DNA from: Cliona cf. orientalis
Lineage: Eukaryota; Porifera; Demospongiae; Clionaida; Clionaidae
Reading direction: 5' to 3'
Length of the DNA: 64,000 bases
NCBI GenBank assembly: GCA_963930775.1
Contig: OZ005707.1
Span: 1,116,001-1,180,000 of the forward strand
The notes under the pieces were generated by a model, which was not told the DNA's origin, did not search any database, and was given only the letters and a program-made list of their open reading frames with translations. Made by a program: the position numbers and the translations under genes. Positions 48,601 through 60,300 of the stretch are shown here, piece after piece. The stretch's first letter is position 1. Every line of letters starts with the position of its first letter.

Positions 48601-51600
48601 TAGCGTTTGATACACCAACTTGTGTAAGTAGGTCAAGAGAGACTGTGAATGTTTCACTCGCTTCCTCTATGCCATCATCAGCGATCATTATTTCAAACTC
48701 AAATCGATACGAAGTCTCTGGAAATTGCGCTGGAACAAGTATCATGCTTGAGTTCCGCATAATATCATAGTCGTCTCCTGTTTGGAATATTAAGGCGGGT
48801 ATGTGTAAGGAGCTGTTATTGTTGTTGCTATGGTAACTTCTGACCTGATACAGCTGTGTAATTTTCCAGGACAACTCTGAACTCCAGAGGCACCTCCCAC
48901 CCACCAGATGATGTAATGGACACATTGACAGCAAGGGTTCCGTCAGATTCCAATACTGAGTACTCCCTTTGCTCAAAAGTGATTGTTAGTTCTGCAAAAT
49001 TGATAGTCAAAAGATGATACAAGTAGCTAATTAATTAGCTTGGGGGAGGGGGGTCTTACCATCATCGTCCAAGATGATAAAAGTTGCCGTTGTGATACTC
49101 ATATTTGCGAGCACTAACTGTTCCGCTGGCAGTAGCTGGAAGGTGACATTAAATGTCTCAGTTAGCTCAACTATATCATCGTTAGTTATATTTGTTTTGA
49201 AAGAGATGCGTTGTGGACTCATTGGCCATGGCTCGATGACTGCAGTCAGTATCTCGTTAGTGAAGTCCAACCCTGCATTAAATTTAAATTAGTTTTTCCT
49301 CGCTTGCATAACAATAATTACTCTAGTAACTGTTATTAAACTAGCTAGCAAATTAATATTTTCCAGGCTCATTCCCAGCACTGATTTAATGTGCAGCATT
49401 GAAAAAGTACCGGAGACGATGCTTTGTTTGACTAGCTTAAAAATACACACATGTAATAAAGTTCAAGTAAATATTCGCTGACCTCCTATTGCATCTACGT
49501 CTTGAAACGTAAATTGTACGTCCACAGCGACGACCGAACTACCAGTAGGAAATGTAATCTCAACTTCTCCCATTGCTACCATAGCTGACTCTGCTACAGT
49601 ATATTCCTCTTGTGTCCACACTGCTGTGAATTCTGTGGAATATATTATTATTATCAGAGTACATGTCATTAATATTGTACGGGAGCGGATAGGAATGAGG
49701 GTATACAACTCGCCTTCATTGTCTTGTATGAAGACAGTTGTTGTGACATTTTCAAACCCAGTTAGGTTACGTATGGCTAGTGTGAAATATTCCTCTCCTT
49801 CAAACACATTATCATCGGTGATCATAATCATTGCAGTATACACTGAAGGATCTATAATACAAAAAAAAATACGTATTATAATGCATTTTACTCAGTCTGG
49901 GGTATAATTATTATATTTACCTCCTGTTGGAAATGCTGCTGGCATTGGAAAGGAGTAATCAACTATATTATGAATAAAGTTGGTACATTTAATAATAGCA
50001 TCAAATAATGAAGCACTCTTGAAGGGCTTACCATTAAGCGTAGCTGTTCCATCCACAGCATTGAGAGGTATTGAATCCACAAGAATGTTTGTGTTGATGT
50101 TAATCATTATCGTTTCATCTTCCGTTGCCATTACTGTTGCATCCTCAAACATAACGGCTCGCTCTAACAATTGATTCAATCACAAAATTAGTATCCATCA
50201 TAGCTAGATTGAAGTACAAGTATTTGTTAAGAATTCATCTTGCAAAATTATATGCTCCTATTAGTATACAGCTTGCTTCTTTCCATCATAGCTAATAATA
50301 TTACTTTGGGGCCTAGCTCATAAACTTTAATTGTAATGGTTGTCCTTACTGCTTTATATAATAATATGGCTTACCTGGTGCTTCAAGAGTAACATTTGTT
50401 GACATGGTGCTGACACTAACACTACTTGAAGTATCAACGTGTACCAAGTTCACAACGTACATGATACTCATGCCAGCCACTTGCGGAACATTGTCAAAGG
50501 ACAGTGTTACGTCAGCATAACTATCCCCTGGTAATACAGTTACTGGACCTGCAGGCATTGATCAAAGTGCCAAAAAGGAGTAATTAGCTATCAATATTGA
50601 TTAATGACCTAATTTCTTAGATAGAGAAAATTGCTAGCTTAGAAGGAATTGGCTTAATTTGCTTAGAACAAATTGTAGAATCGCTTAGGATATCATTCAT
50701 AAATTTGACCCTTTGGGACCATGCACCATACTTAGTGGCTATATATAGCTAATATCTGACCAACCTGTGTCCATGACAGCCATGGCCATGAAGCCAGAGA
50801 CAACAATGTCCAGTGTGATGCTCGTTGCTAAATTACCATAGATCATTATTCTGAGTGTGATATTGGTGTCCTCCATGGGTACAGTGTAAGATACTTGCTC
50901 GAAAAACACAGTGGCAACTGATAGTATGACAAAATAGTTATTTTTACCATGATAATTATTTTCATATCTTACTATCGTCATCCAGAATAGTAATAGTTGA
51001 CATATTGTTGCTAGCAGCTGAAATGGGTAGTGATTCTATGGGCTGGACAAAGAGAGTCAGAGTTTCGTTGCCTTCCACCAGATTATCATCGATTATGGAC
51101 ACATTGAAGTCAAAATTGGTGCTAGCAGTACATGGAGGGATGTTGATCAGTTGAGTCTCATTGACAAAATCAATACCTGCGGATAAAGAGATTTGAATGA
51201 AAACTTTAACAATACTCAGCAGTATACAGATATGGTATGGAGGTGATGAAGGATAAAACAATGAATTTGTTCTAACGATACTCAAAAAGTGTATGGGTGT
51301 GGTATAATAATATATGGTCCCCTCAGAGATACTGAGAGCTAAATCAATGAGTTGTACTAACCTTCAGTTGCTGTGATGCCTAGCAGTGATGTCATGAACG
51401 TCACTGGAATGGCCAGTCCTCTGGCAGGAGGTGTCACTGTGAGTGAGACTTTAAGATTCTCTGATGTCTCTTCAACAGAGTAGTCTTGTAAGTTCACAGT
51501 CAGTTCTGTAGAGCAAAGCATACATTATAAATTTATTCCAAATGAGAGCTATTTCGCAACTTGAATACCGAAGTTACCTATGGAAATATATATAATGATA

Positions 51601-54600
51601 TGCTTGATATTGTGTACCTTCATCATCCAAAATTGTAATTGTGGCATTCAAGATGCTATCATCCGACACACCAACTTGTGTAAGTAGATCAAGAGAGACT
51701 GTAAATGCTTCACTCATTTCCAGTATTTCATCATCAATAATCACAATCTCCAGCTCAAACCAATATGATGCATTTTCAGACAGCTGTGCAGGAACAACTA
51801 TCGTACCGTTTGAAATTTGCATTCTAAAGTCCTGCCCTGTGATATAGGAGACAGAAATTCAAAAATTCAATGTAGATCTAGCATCTTATGCAAGAGTACA
51901 CTGTCATGTCATAAGCTGTTTATACAGCTGTTTCTGACCTAGTGTAGCAGAATCATTCTGTAAGATGACATCAAACTCCAGAGGTACCTCCCACCCACCA
52001 AAAGATGTGATGGATACATTAACTGCGACTGTTCCATCAGACTCCAATACAGAATACTCCACTTGTTCAATGGATATTGTTAGTTCTGTACATAAAAAAG
52101 GCACAAATATAGGGTAGAGGGAGTCTACAGGTTTATGTGTGTATAGCATTGTCTAGCTAGCTATAAGATTGGGTGGCTAACCGTCATCATCCAAGATCAC
52201 AAAAGTTGCTGTTAAGATGCTTGCACTTGAAATAACTAGATGTTGTTCAGGTTGTATCTCGACCGTGACATCGAATGTTTCATCTAACTCCACTGCCCCA
52301 TCATTGGCTATAGGTATTTGAACAGATGTATTTCCTATTTGGCCAATAAGATTAATGATGGTTGTATTGGTATAGTCAAGCCCTGCATGAAATCAAAGCA
52401 CAGTAAGCAATGAAATCTTACATACAGTAACATAATTTTTTCCTCACCGCCAGAAGCACTTATGTCTTGATATGTGAAAAGTGCTTCTATTCCACGGGCG
52501 ATACCTCCAGAGGGGAATGTTACCAACACTATTCCAGTTACTGTACCAGCTGACTCCATAATAGTATATTCCTGCTGTTGCCATTCCACTGTAAATTCTG
52601 CAGAATGATTTCGTGCAATATTATTGTAATACCAAGTAATATGAGACTCACCTTCATTATCCTGGATGACAATTGTTGTGTTGACGAATTTGAATCCAAT
52701 GGGCTCTACGACTGATATTATGAAGTACTCTCCTCCTTCGAAAATATTGTCGTCAATGATGGACACAGAAAGATTGTACTCTGTGGAACCTGTGAAAGTG
52801 AATGTTGCTATTTAGATAGATAGACATGATAATGTGAATAAAGACTGTCCAATTAGGCATAGCAGAAAGAAGCTTACAATCTCTATACTATACACATCAA
52901 TATCTATTCAGAATTTTTGCTTAGAATATTGTACCTAATGGCAGAGATATATCTTCGAAGTTTGATAGCATATAGTCCACTGTGAGCAATAATATATCGT
53001 AATAATAATGTATTATTATTACTGTTGATTGGTAATTACTTGTAGATGCTGTTCCATCAGTGACATTGAACGTTAAGTTTCCCACGAGTATGCCACTGTC
53101 TATCGTGAGAGTGGCTATTGCTGTCATTCCCTCCACTACCATCACCATTGACTCTTCAAAGGAGATTTCCAACTCTGAAAATAGGTTAGAGAGTGTGAAG
53201 CAATCAAAGTGTAGCTAAGTGTGAGTACACACCCTAGTTGTTCATAAAGCTTCAATATGCACCACCTCAGTGACCTGTTTGTTGGCTGTGATACCTTAGC
53301 CTCATCCCCAGGCCCTCCTAGCTTGTCAATGTTAGCTACTCACAGAAAACCTGGGAGCTAGGGCCTTGGGACCTACCTGGTACATAGGCGTAGGAACCAT
53401 GGGGGCTCCGGGGGCTGGTGTCCCCTATGTTTTCTGATAGTTACATAGCTAGACTGAATTTTATACACACTGATCATACTGCCCTTGCCTATAGATTTGT
53501 AGAGTCCCCCTTTACCAAACCATCTTCCTACGCCCCGGTGGTATGTGAGATGTACCATGGGTATCTCAATAGCTACTATTTGTACGGCTAGATATAAAGA
53601 TATTAATCCTGATGACACTGAGATTCTAAAGCCATCTATTACCAGGGCCTAGGTTGGTTAGTGTAGCTATGTGTGCTTATATTATCAGTGCTCACCTATT
53701 GGCTCGAGAATGATCGTTGATCGAGTGCTGCTGACATTCACACCACTGCCAGCATCAGTTAGCACCAAATCCACATAGAGCACTTGGTCTAGGCCCGTCA
53801 TTGTCACATTATCGAAGTACAGTGTCACATCTGCATAGCTTCTTCCCGGCATAAGAGTCACTGGACCTAAAATATGATATTCAGACACCCAATTGAAGTG
53901 CTTGATAATAATTATTGTAGGCTGTATGGTTTTGTGTGTACCGACCTGAACTCCTGACACCTTCAACTCCATTGAAGACGACTCCTAAAGTGATACTGGT
54001 TTGTAAGGTCTCATTGATCATGGCTCTGATTGTGATATTGGAGGCCGCTACCGAAATAGTATAGGAGGCTTGCTCAAAGAACACGTTGGCAACTGTGCAT
54101 GGTAGACAGTATTGGGATTGTTACTAGCTACATCTTCCCTCCCTCTCTCTCTCCCTCTCTCCCCTTTAATCCTCCATCTTTCACTTACTGCTTTCATCAA
54201 CGATGGTGAATTCAATGGTTGAATTATTAGTTCCCACGATTGAAATGTTGAATGTCTGATTTCCTTCAATTATCATATCATCCAAGATATTGATTGTGAA
54301 TTGCATTGCTCTCTCCATAAGATTGTCACCCATAAATGTCACATATGGCATGGAGGGCATAAAGGTGAAATCCTCTCCACCTATTGAAAGAAAAGTATAC
54401 TAGAAAACGTCTTTACCTAATTTGGTGTATAATTTACTCATGGCTGTTTCGTCTGCAAAGTCAAGTTGATAGGTGACAGTTGTGTTCTCCTGTACTTGTC
54501 CCTGGAGTACTACTTCAAGTGTGACACTGCTCCCCTCAGAAATTTCCGTAACACCACTGACGGTTTGAAGAAAGGCCACCACATCTAAGCATTGGAATTA

Positions 54601-56789
54601 ACACACACAACTTAGTTTCACGAAAATTCTTGAATCTTAATTTTCTTCTAGTCTTATCCCCAGGCTCCCCATTCTTTCAATGTAGCTATATAATAATGTG
54701 ACAGTTGAAACGACTGAAGAAATCTGGGGATGAGGCTATAATATTCTTGTTCTCTAGTGCCTCATCTAGCAAAAATTTAATAAGACTGAGGTACTTTTGA
54801 AATGATGTCTTGAAGTGTTACCTACCATCATTATCTTCGATAAGGATTGTCACGCTTGGTACAGGTGATGCAAGAAGGTCAGGTGTGCTTGCAGAAATGG
54901 GCCTCAGAGTGACCTGTTCGGGAATGGATCCTTCGTGAACAGTATCTTGTATGATCAAAACACTGAAGCAGAACTGTGAGCCACCCATGATCATTGTGGC
55001 TGAGCTAGCTCCAGGTAGCTGAAAATCATCTGTACATAGTACGTGTAATATCAGTAGCAGCTGATTAATCTACGTATTAGTACCATTACTTGTGGCATTG
55101 GTAGCAGATGGATCCACTTCTAGACCAATTTCCAATGATGTTCTTGTGATAGTGACGGTCGTACTGAAACATATCTGAACTGTTTGACCTTCCATTGCTA
55201 TCAGTGTACCATCACCAGTTGTCAGTGTAAATGCTGCATGAAAGTGTTATACAGTCCAGCACTAAATTTTACTCAAGTTATGTATATTAATGATAGGGGA
55301 CATACTCTCTCTTTCCAAGATTTGCACAGAGGAGGTATCCCCACTCGGAAATTCTACATCTGATGTTGTTTGAGCATTTTGCAAAGAAACTGTGAAGTTT
55401 TGATCATTCTCAATGACTCCCGTGTTGATTCCATTTGTAATGGCGACGCACATCCGACCCAAGGTACTGTTGAAGAATATGAAATCCATTGTAGTCACGG
55501 TAGTGCCACTGCCTGTTCAAGTGGACAATGTATAATAGTAATGAACAATGTAGTGTTTCTGTGTCATACTTGATGCTATCAAGGAGTAGGTGAGTGTCAC
55601 ATTTCGATCTCCTAGTGATGCTAAGGAGTTACTGCCGACCAGTACACTAGTGTCAATCAGCACCGTCCAACAAACTTCAAATGCCATGGACATCGAATTT
55701 GATGTGAATACAAATATCTGGTTTTCCCACTCAACATTCACAGGAATTTCTGCAGTTGCCAAAGTGAAATTTTTTTATTAGATAATAATAGTTATATGAG
55801 TGGGTGCAGATACGCTAGCTCCTGCAATAATTATTATTAGCACATCTGCTAAATAGGATTTTCTATTCCATGGCAAAAGTTAGGTATTGATGCCCTTAAA
55901 TTAATATCACATGGCTCTTTTGCTCACCAATGCATCTCTCTACTCCCATTACTACCATTAGATAGTAGCCCTCCAAGCAGTCTCCACAGGTCCGAAACAG
56001 TGGTTCCGAGTCCCGACACTCCCGATTAAAGGCTCTGCAGCCACCGCTGTAGTCTCCAAAGCACTTATCTGCAATATGTTGTAAGCACGCATGAATTAGC
56101 AGTCTACCGTATTATTAGCTGACTTAATAAATTAAGTACCTGCACATAAGGGGTTGATTTCATCAAATCCATCATCACAGGTGGCATTGCCGTCACATAG
56201 TTCATCCAGTCGCACCATTTGTCCGTTTCCATCACGACACCGAAAAAAATCCATTGCTGTAGTAATGACAAAATGTACTAGCTAGCTCCGTAACATTAAA
56301 GCATCCATGCATGATTATTATGTTATGGTAATAATAATACCGATAATGCATTAATTATATACATGCCTTTTTATTCTGATCCATGAAATCTATCCTACTA
56401 GCTATCGGAATTTAATTCTCCAGTACAATGAATCTATAATAATAAACCTGGTGATTGTGCACATTTATCAACTCACTGCATATTAATGTTGGGTTGAAGC
56501 TCTCACCGCCACGGTTTCCCATATCACCTTCATCAATATCAACGGGACAGTCTCTGTTTTCATCACAGAGAAGCTCATAGGCTGAAACGTTGGGTGGTGG
56601 AACCAGGCACTGAGAAATGGCTGAGTTGTTGGCGTCCAAGCTGATGCACTGCAGATTGAATCCCGTGATGCTGATGCAGTCAAAAGCCTCTACACCTCCT
56701 GCTATCAGTAGAGAATAGACAGCAAGATAAATCAGGGCCTTTGTAGCTGATGCTCTACTTGGCTTCATCCTCCTGTGAGCTCTCAACAT
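45687..56789 (-). CDS. Gene C: secreted LDLa / Calx-beta(x14) / ITIH C-terminal domain protein
   Basis: Thirty-six exons join into 2,115 residues: 56477-56789, 56140-56256, 55928-56068, 55570-55749, 55306-55512, 55090-55233, 54826-55029, 54438-54584, 54189-54380, 53946-54092, 53696-53866, 53040-53174, 52935-52979, 52652-52789, 52448-52597, 52182-52382, 51939-52085, 51618-51836, 51362-51505, 50973-51176, 50765-50917, 50375-50548, 50032-50163, 49921-49962, 49714-49851, 49483-49632, 49060-49272, 48845-48991, 48562-48777, 48228-48419, 47827-47946, 47578-47757, 47197-47358, 46798-47028, 46152-46643, 45687-45946. Every intron is phase 1. The start may be 56789 or the second Met at 56768, which gives a cleaner signal peptide. 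The order is signal peptide, LDLa-like module, LDLa (about 105-143), Cys-rich module (144-190), about 14 Calx-beta domains (191-1865) and ITI_HC_C (GDDPHF at about 1872 to the end). Domains 4-7 and 9-12 are a duplicated block. One intron (after 49714) seems to use a GC donor. Closest in layout to gene A, in inverted orientation. Confidence 0.82.
45761..45907 (-). repeat. Identical last-exon tract, copy in gene C
   Basis: These 147 bases, read on the minus strand, are identical to 22581-22727 and 26594-26740. Immediately 3' the coding sequence changes completely (KHSDYIVKNILSPKF instead of the TYLDYLVDDVMS of genes A and B). Confidence 0.95.
48845..54092 (-). repeat. Internal multi-domain duplication in gene C
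   Basis: The exon series starting at 54092 (FFEQASYT.., SYADVTL.FDNV), 53174, 52597 (EFTVEW) and 52085 (YSVLESDGTVAVNVSIT) is repeated in the same order starting at 50917 (FFEQVSYT.., SYADVTLSFDNV), 50163, 49632 (EFTAVW) and 48991 (YSVLESDGTLAVNVSIT). The offset is a near-constant 3.0-3.2 kb. The domain starting at 51505 has no partner in the second block. Confidence 0.85.
53295..53380. repeat. CTCATCCCCAG hairpin repeat (diverged copy)
   Basis: The left part TTAGCCTCATCCCCAGGC then TTGTCAATGTTAGCTA matches the family at 43177 and 54648. The right arm (CTGGGAGCTAGGGCC) is only partly conserved. It lies in the gene C intron before the exon at 53174. Confidence 0.5.
54648..54739. repeat. CTTATCCCCAG hairpin repeat (MITE-like)
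   Basis: CTAGTCTTATCCCCAGGCTC at the left is mirrored by TCTGGGGATGAGGCTA at the right, with TTTCAATGTAG inside, as in the RAB8 intron copy. It lies in a gene C intron. Confidence 0.65.
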
Positions 56790-57353
56790 AGCTAGCTACT
56801 ATGGAGCAATAATATTATTATTCAGCTGTACTTTCCAGTTCACTTGAGTCCATCATATAATATTATTATCATGCAGCTAACAGATCAGGTGTGAAAAGCA
56901 GAATTTATGACATCTTGTGACAATAATAGCTAGGATTTTGAGCTAATCATCACCTCCTTGTTAGGAGGTTGGTTGTTTATTCTCTGATAGATTTGCACCA
57001 ATCCACATGTGAGGTGGCAGGAAAAGTGCTTTGTTTACTGCTAATAGTGTTGTCCTAGTCTTCATTGTCAGCTCAGCATCATGTGGTAGTTTCAGAGAAT
57101 TGATTCATCCACACCTACTGATTATACCGCTAGAGGTGATAATGTGCTGGTGCTTTGTACAGTGCTTGACGATATTATCTATTAATGAGCTATAATACCC
57201 AAGGGCTTTGACATAATATTAAATAACTATGTGGTGCACATTAATCACTCTATATAAGGATCAAAAGTTCTTTAGCATACCAATCACATAATAATAATTA
57301 TTATCCATAATATTATCAGACTAATTGTTATTGTCTACATGTCTATGGTTCAA
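56790..57353. promoter_or_regulatory. Intergenic region between gene D and gene C
   Basis: These 564 bases contain the 3' end of gene D and the promoter of gene C, both on the minus strand. The sequence is AT-rich. No specific promoter element could be assigned with confidence. Confidence 0.4.
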
Positions 57354-60300
57354 CTATGGGTTCACGGAGCAGACCCATTCTGCATTTACATCAGTCGATT
57401 CACAGGCACTGCAGGAAGAAAATGAAAATCAATAAAGCCTTAGGGCACTTTTTCTCATGATTTGTTCAAAACTAACCAGATAAGGCTTTCATCTGAGACA
57501 TTGCTACCAACTGGGTAGAATATTCCATCCCTTATGCAGCCCCGGTCACAAGTGTCAGCCGTGCAGTGCCAGCGCTCTCCACTGAGCTCATCCCCTCGAC
57601 AAATACTGCAGAGTGGATTGGATAATACAGCAGAGATCATTAAATTAATGGTGATCAAGGTTATCGAGCCCTGGATCTTTAACTGTTACCAAGCTTGTTA
57701 ATTAATTTATTCAAATCTTTATGATTAATTTTATTAGACTGTGATCAATGTCAGTCTTACCACCAATTGCATCCAATCTTTACTCTGTCCCCGATAAGGT
57801 ACTCATATCCATTATAAGGACAGACTGTAATGAGAAATTAGCGAGTGATTTATAGTAGGTAGATCTATCATTCATTAATTTAGGATTAGGACATAAAGCA
57901 ACGGATATAAGGTGGAACGTACCACCACAGTTGAAGCCATCCATTGCCAGAGTTTTGCCTTCAGGGCAGCTGCAGGAGTAGGTATTGGGTTCATCCACAC
58001 ATCCATCTGAGCAAAGATTCTCTGAATTCTCTTGACACTCATTGATATCTAAAGTGAATATTACAGTGATTTTTATGACCACAGTGATTAAGTATTAATA
58101 TAGCCATCACTGTACCTTCAAAATTGTAATCAGGGCAGCATCTTCCTGGGAATCCATTCCCACGATAGTCTGGAATTGGTTGTACACCCTGTCCGCATTC
58201 CATGAGGAGTGGGCATGAGATATTGGGACACACACACTCGTACAAGACACAGCAGGCACTAATCCTAGTGGAAACTATGATGGAATCTGGTGGACACTGG
58301 TAGGGAGGGGTCGGGCAATCACACACAGTATCGCTACAGTCCATGAAGGGAATGGTAGCCGGCGACTGGTTGAAACAGATATCACTGGAATCAGCTGCAT
58401 GTGAAAAGAAAAGAGAAATCAGATAATACCTCATTAAATTTTATACTCGCAAGGTGGCTTAAATTCTCATCCCATTGCCATGACAACCTTTCCATGTGAT
58501 CTTAAAAGAAACTAGAAATAGGAGCTGTAGTAGATATGGCTCAGGTTTAAATTTTAAAGTCTTGAGTGATTAATCGATGCTAATAGAGCTAAATAGTATC
58601 GTAATTAGGCTGCTGGGATGCATACATCTGCATGTGATCTGCTCCTGCCCAATGAACCATTTGGCTGTGCAGGCACCACAGTAGTCAGCTCTGCAGACTG
58701 CTGTTGGGTGTGATGGACACTCTGCATTCCTGCAAGGGTCACCATCACACTGAACCAATGGAATCCCTCGTGGACAGTCTATAAATAGTAACAAAAACAA
58801 TAATAAAGATAGAACCAGTATTACTATAGACAAAGTTTCATTATTTTACCTCGAGTTGGTGTAGGGTCAGGGGCCCCTACTTCAATTTCACAATATTCTC
58901 CTTCAAATCCTGCCGGACATGAGCAGTTGTATGCCTCAGGCATAACTCTCCTCACTGCAATATCTGTACAGTTTGGATCTAGATCACTACCGCCACATAC
59001 ACCGTTGTTCTGACACAGTGAAGGCAGCAACTCTACTGTTAAAGACATTGTGGAGCTCAGCCTTCCATTTGAGTCTCCTACGAGAATCTGGATCATATCG
59101 ATACCTGTAAAAGCTGGATCATTGGGAAGATAAGTGATATAGGCCCCGATGAATGTAATGTATCCTGTGAAATCTGTGAGGTTGTGGTCAACATTGTCAG
59201 GAAATGTCAGGGGTAAGGACTCTGGCGTGTTGACAGCGTCTAGCCAAATCTGAAAGCCACCCGCTCCGTACATGCCATTCCTCACAAATACAGATATGTC
59301 ATCGTGGTAGCCATCATAGTCAAACGCAGCAATACTTGCCACTATAGCTGGTGCGGTTCGATTGGCTTCAGCATAGACGTAGAGAGTTGAATTGAGAGAG
59401 ACCACATCCGAGCCAACTTCAGCGTAGAAAATCACCTCAGGACGGTCGTTGTCGTTGGTAATATTAATCAGCAGCTGTCCTCTTGCCGGGAGTGGAATAT
59501 GGCTCTCACCAAATGGCTGCTCAATTACGTATACTTCAAGGACATCTAAACCGGTGCAATTTCCACACGGTTCATAGGTCAGCAGTCCGTCGATGCTGAG
59601 AGTGGCGTTTCCAAGTTTTGGTGCCGAAGCAAGATAAAAATCAACAAGATCACCTTCATTGTCTGAGAATTCAAGCTGGTATTCAAGGATTGTGTCTTCG
59701 ATGATCTCCAGGGGTTCCACTGGCAACTGGAGCTCAGGTGCAGTATTAGTGGAGACATTGCCAATTCTCATTAAGATGAAGTGGACTGGGCGATCGAGGT
59801 AGTCTGTCACTGGAATGGAACTCACGTCCATCGTTCCACTTCCCATTCCACTGCTTGTGACTGGATCCATTCCCATGTTTGCCTGCCTTCGACGCCTAGC
59901 AAGGCTTTCAGGTCGGGTAACAGTTTCTGTCAGCACTGTTGAGCACACCTGCAATAAAATTAAATAAGTACTTATCAATTTTTGCGATTTAAATTATGAC
60001 AATAGGCGGTATACCTGTACTGCTAGGGTGAAGGTGCTTTCGTCAACTCGTGAAGAATTCATACAGGTAGCACTAACTTCTCTCCATACTTGCTCATCTA
60101 CAGTATATAAAGTCATCATAAGGAGCTCACAAAAAACAATTTCTTAACATCAATGGCCACCTAGCTATATTCTTACCAACATCCCAGTAGCCCAGCTCTG
60201 GAAATGCTGTTGTCCAGTCAAGAGTTGAGTCGTACGTTACATTGATTTCCAAAGGAGCATTGAGACTGTCTTGCCCCAGGAAAGAAACATAGAAACTTGG

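Noticed and set aside
52182-52382. An apparent frame break in a gene C exon
   Set aside because: A coordinate slip of ten bases made the exon length look indivisible by three. On recount it is 201 bases and in phase.
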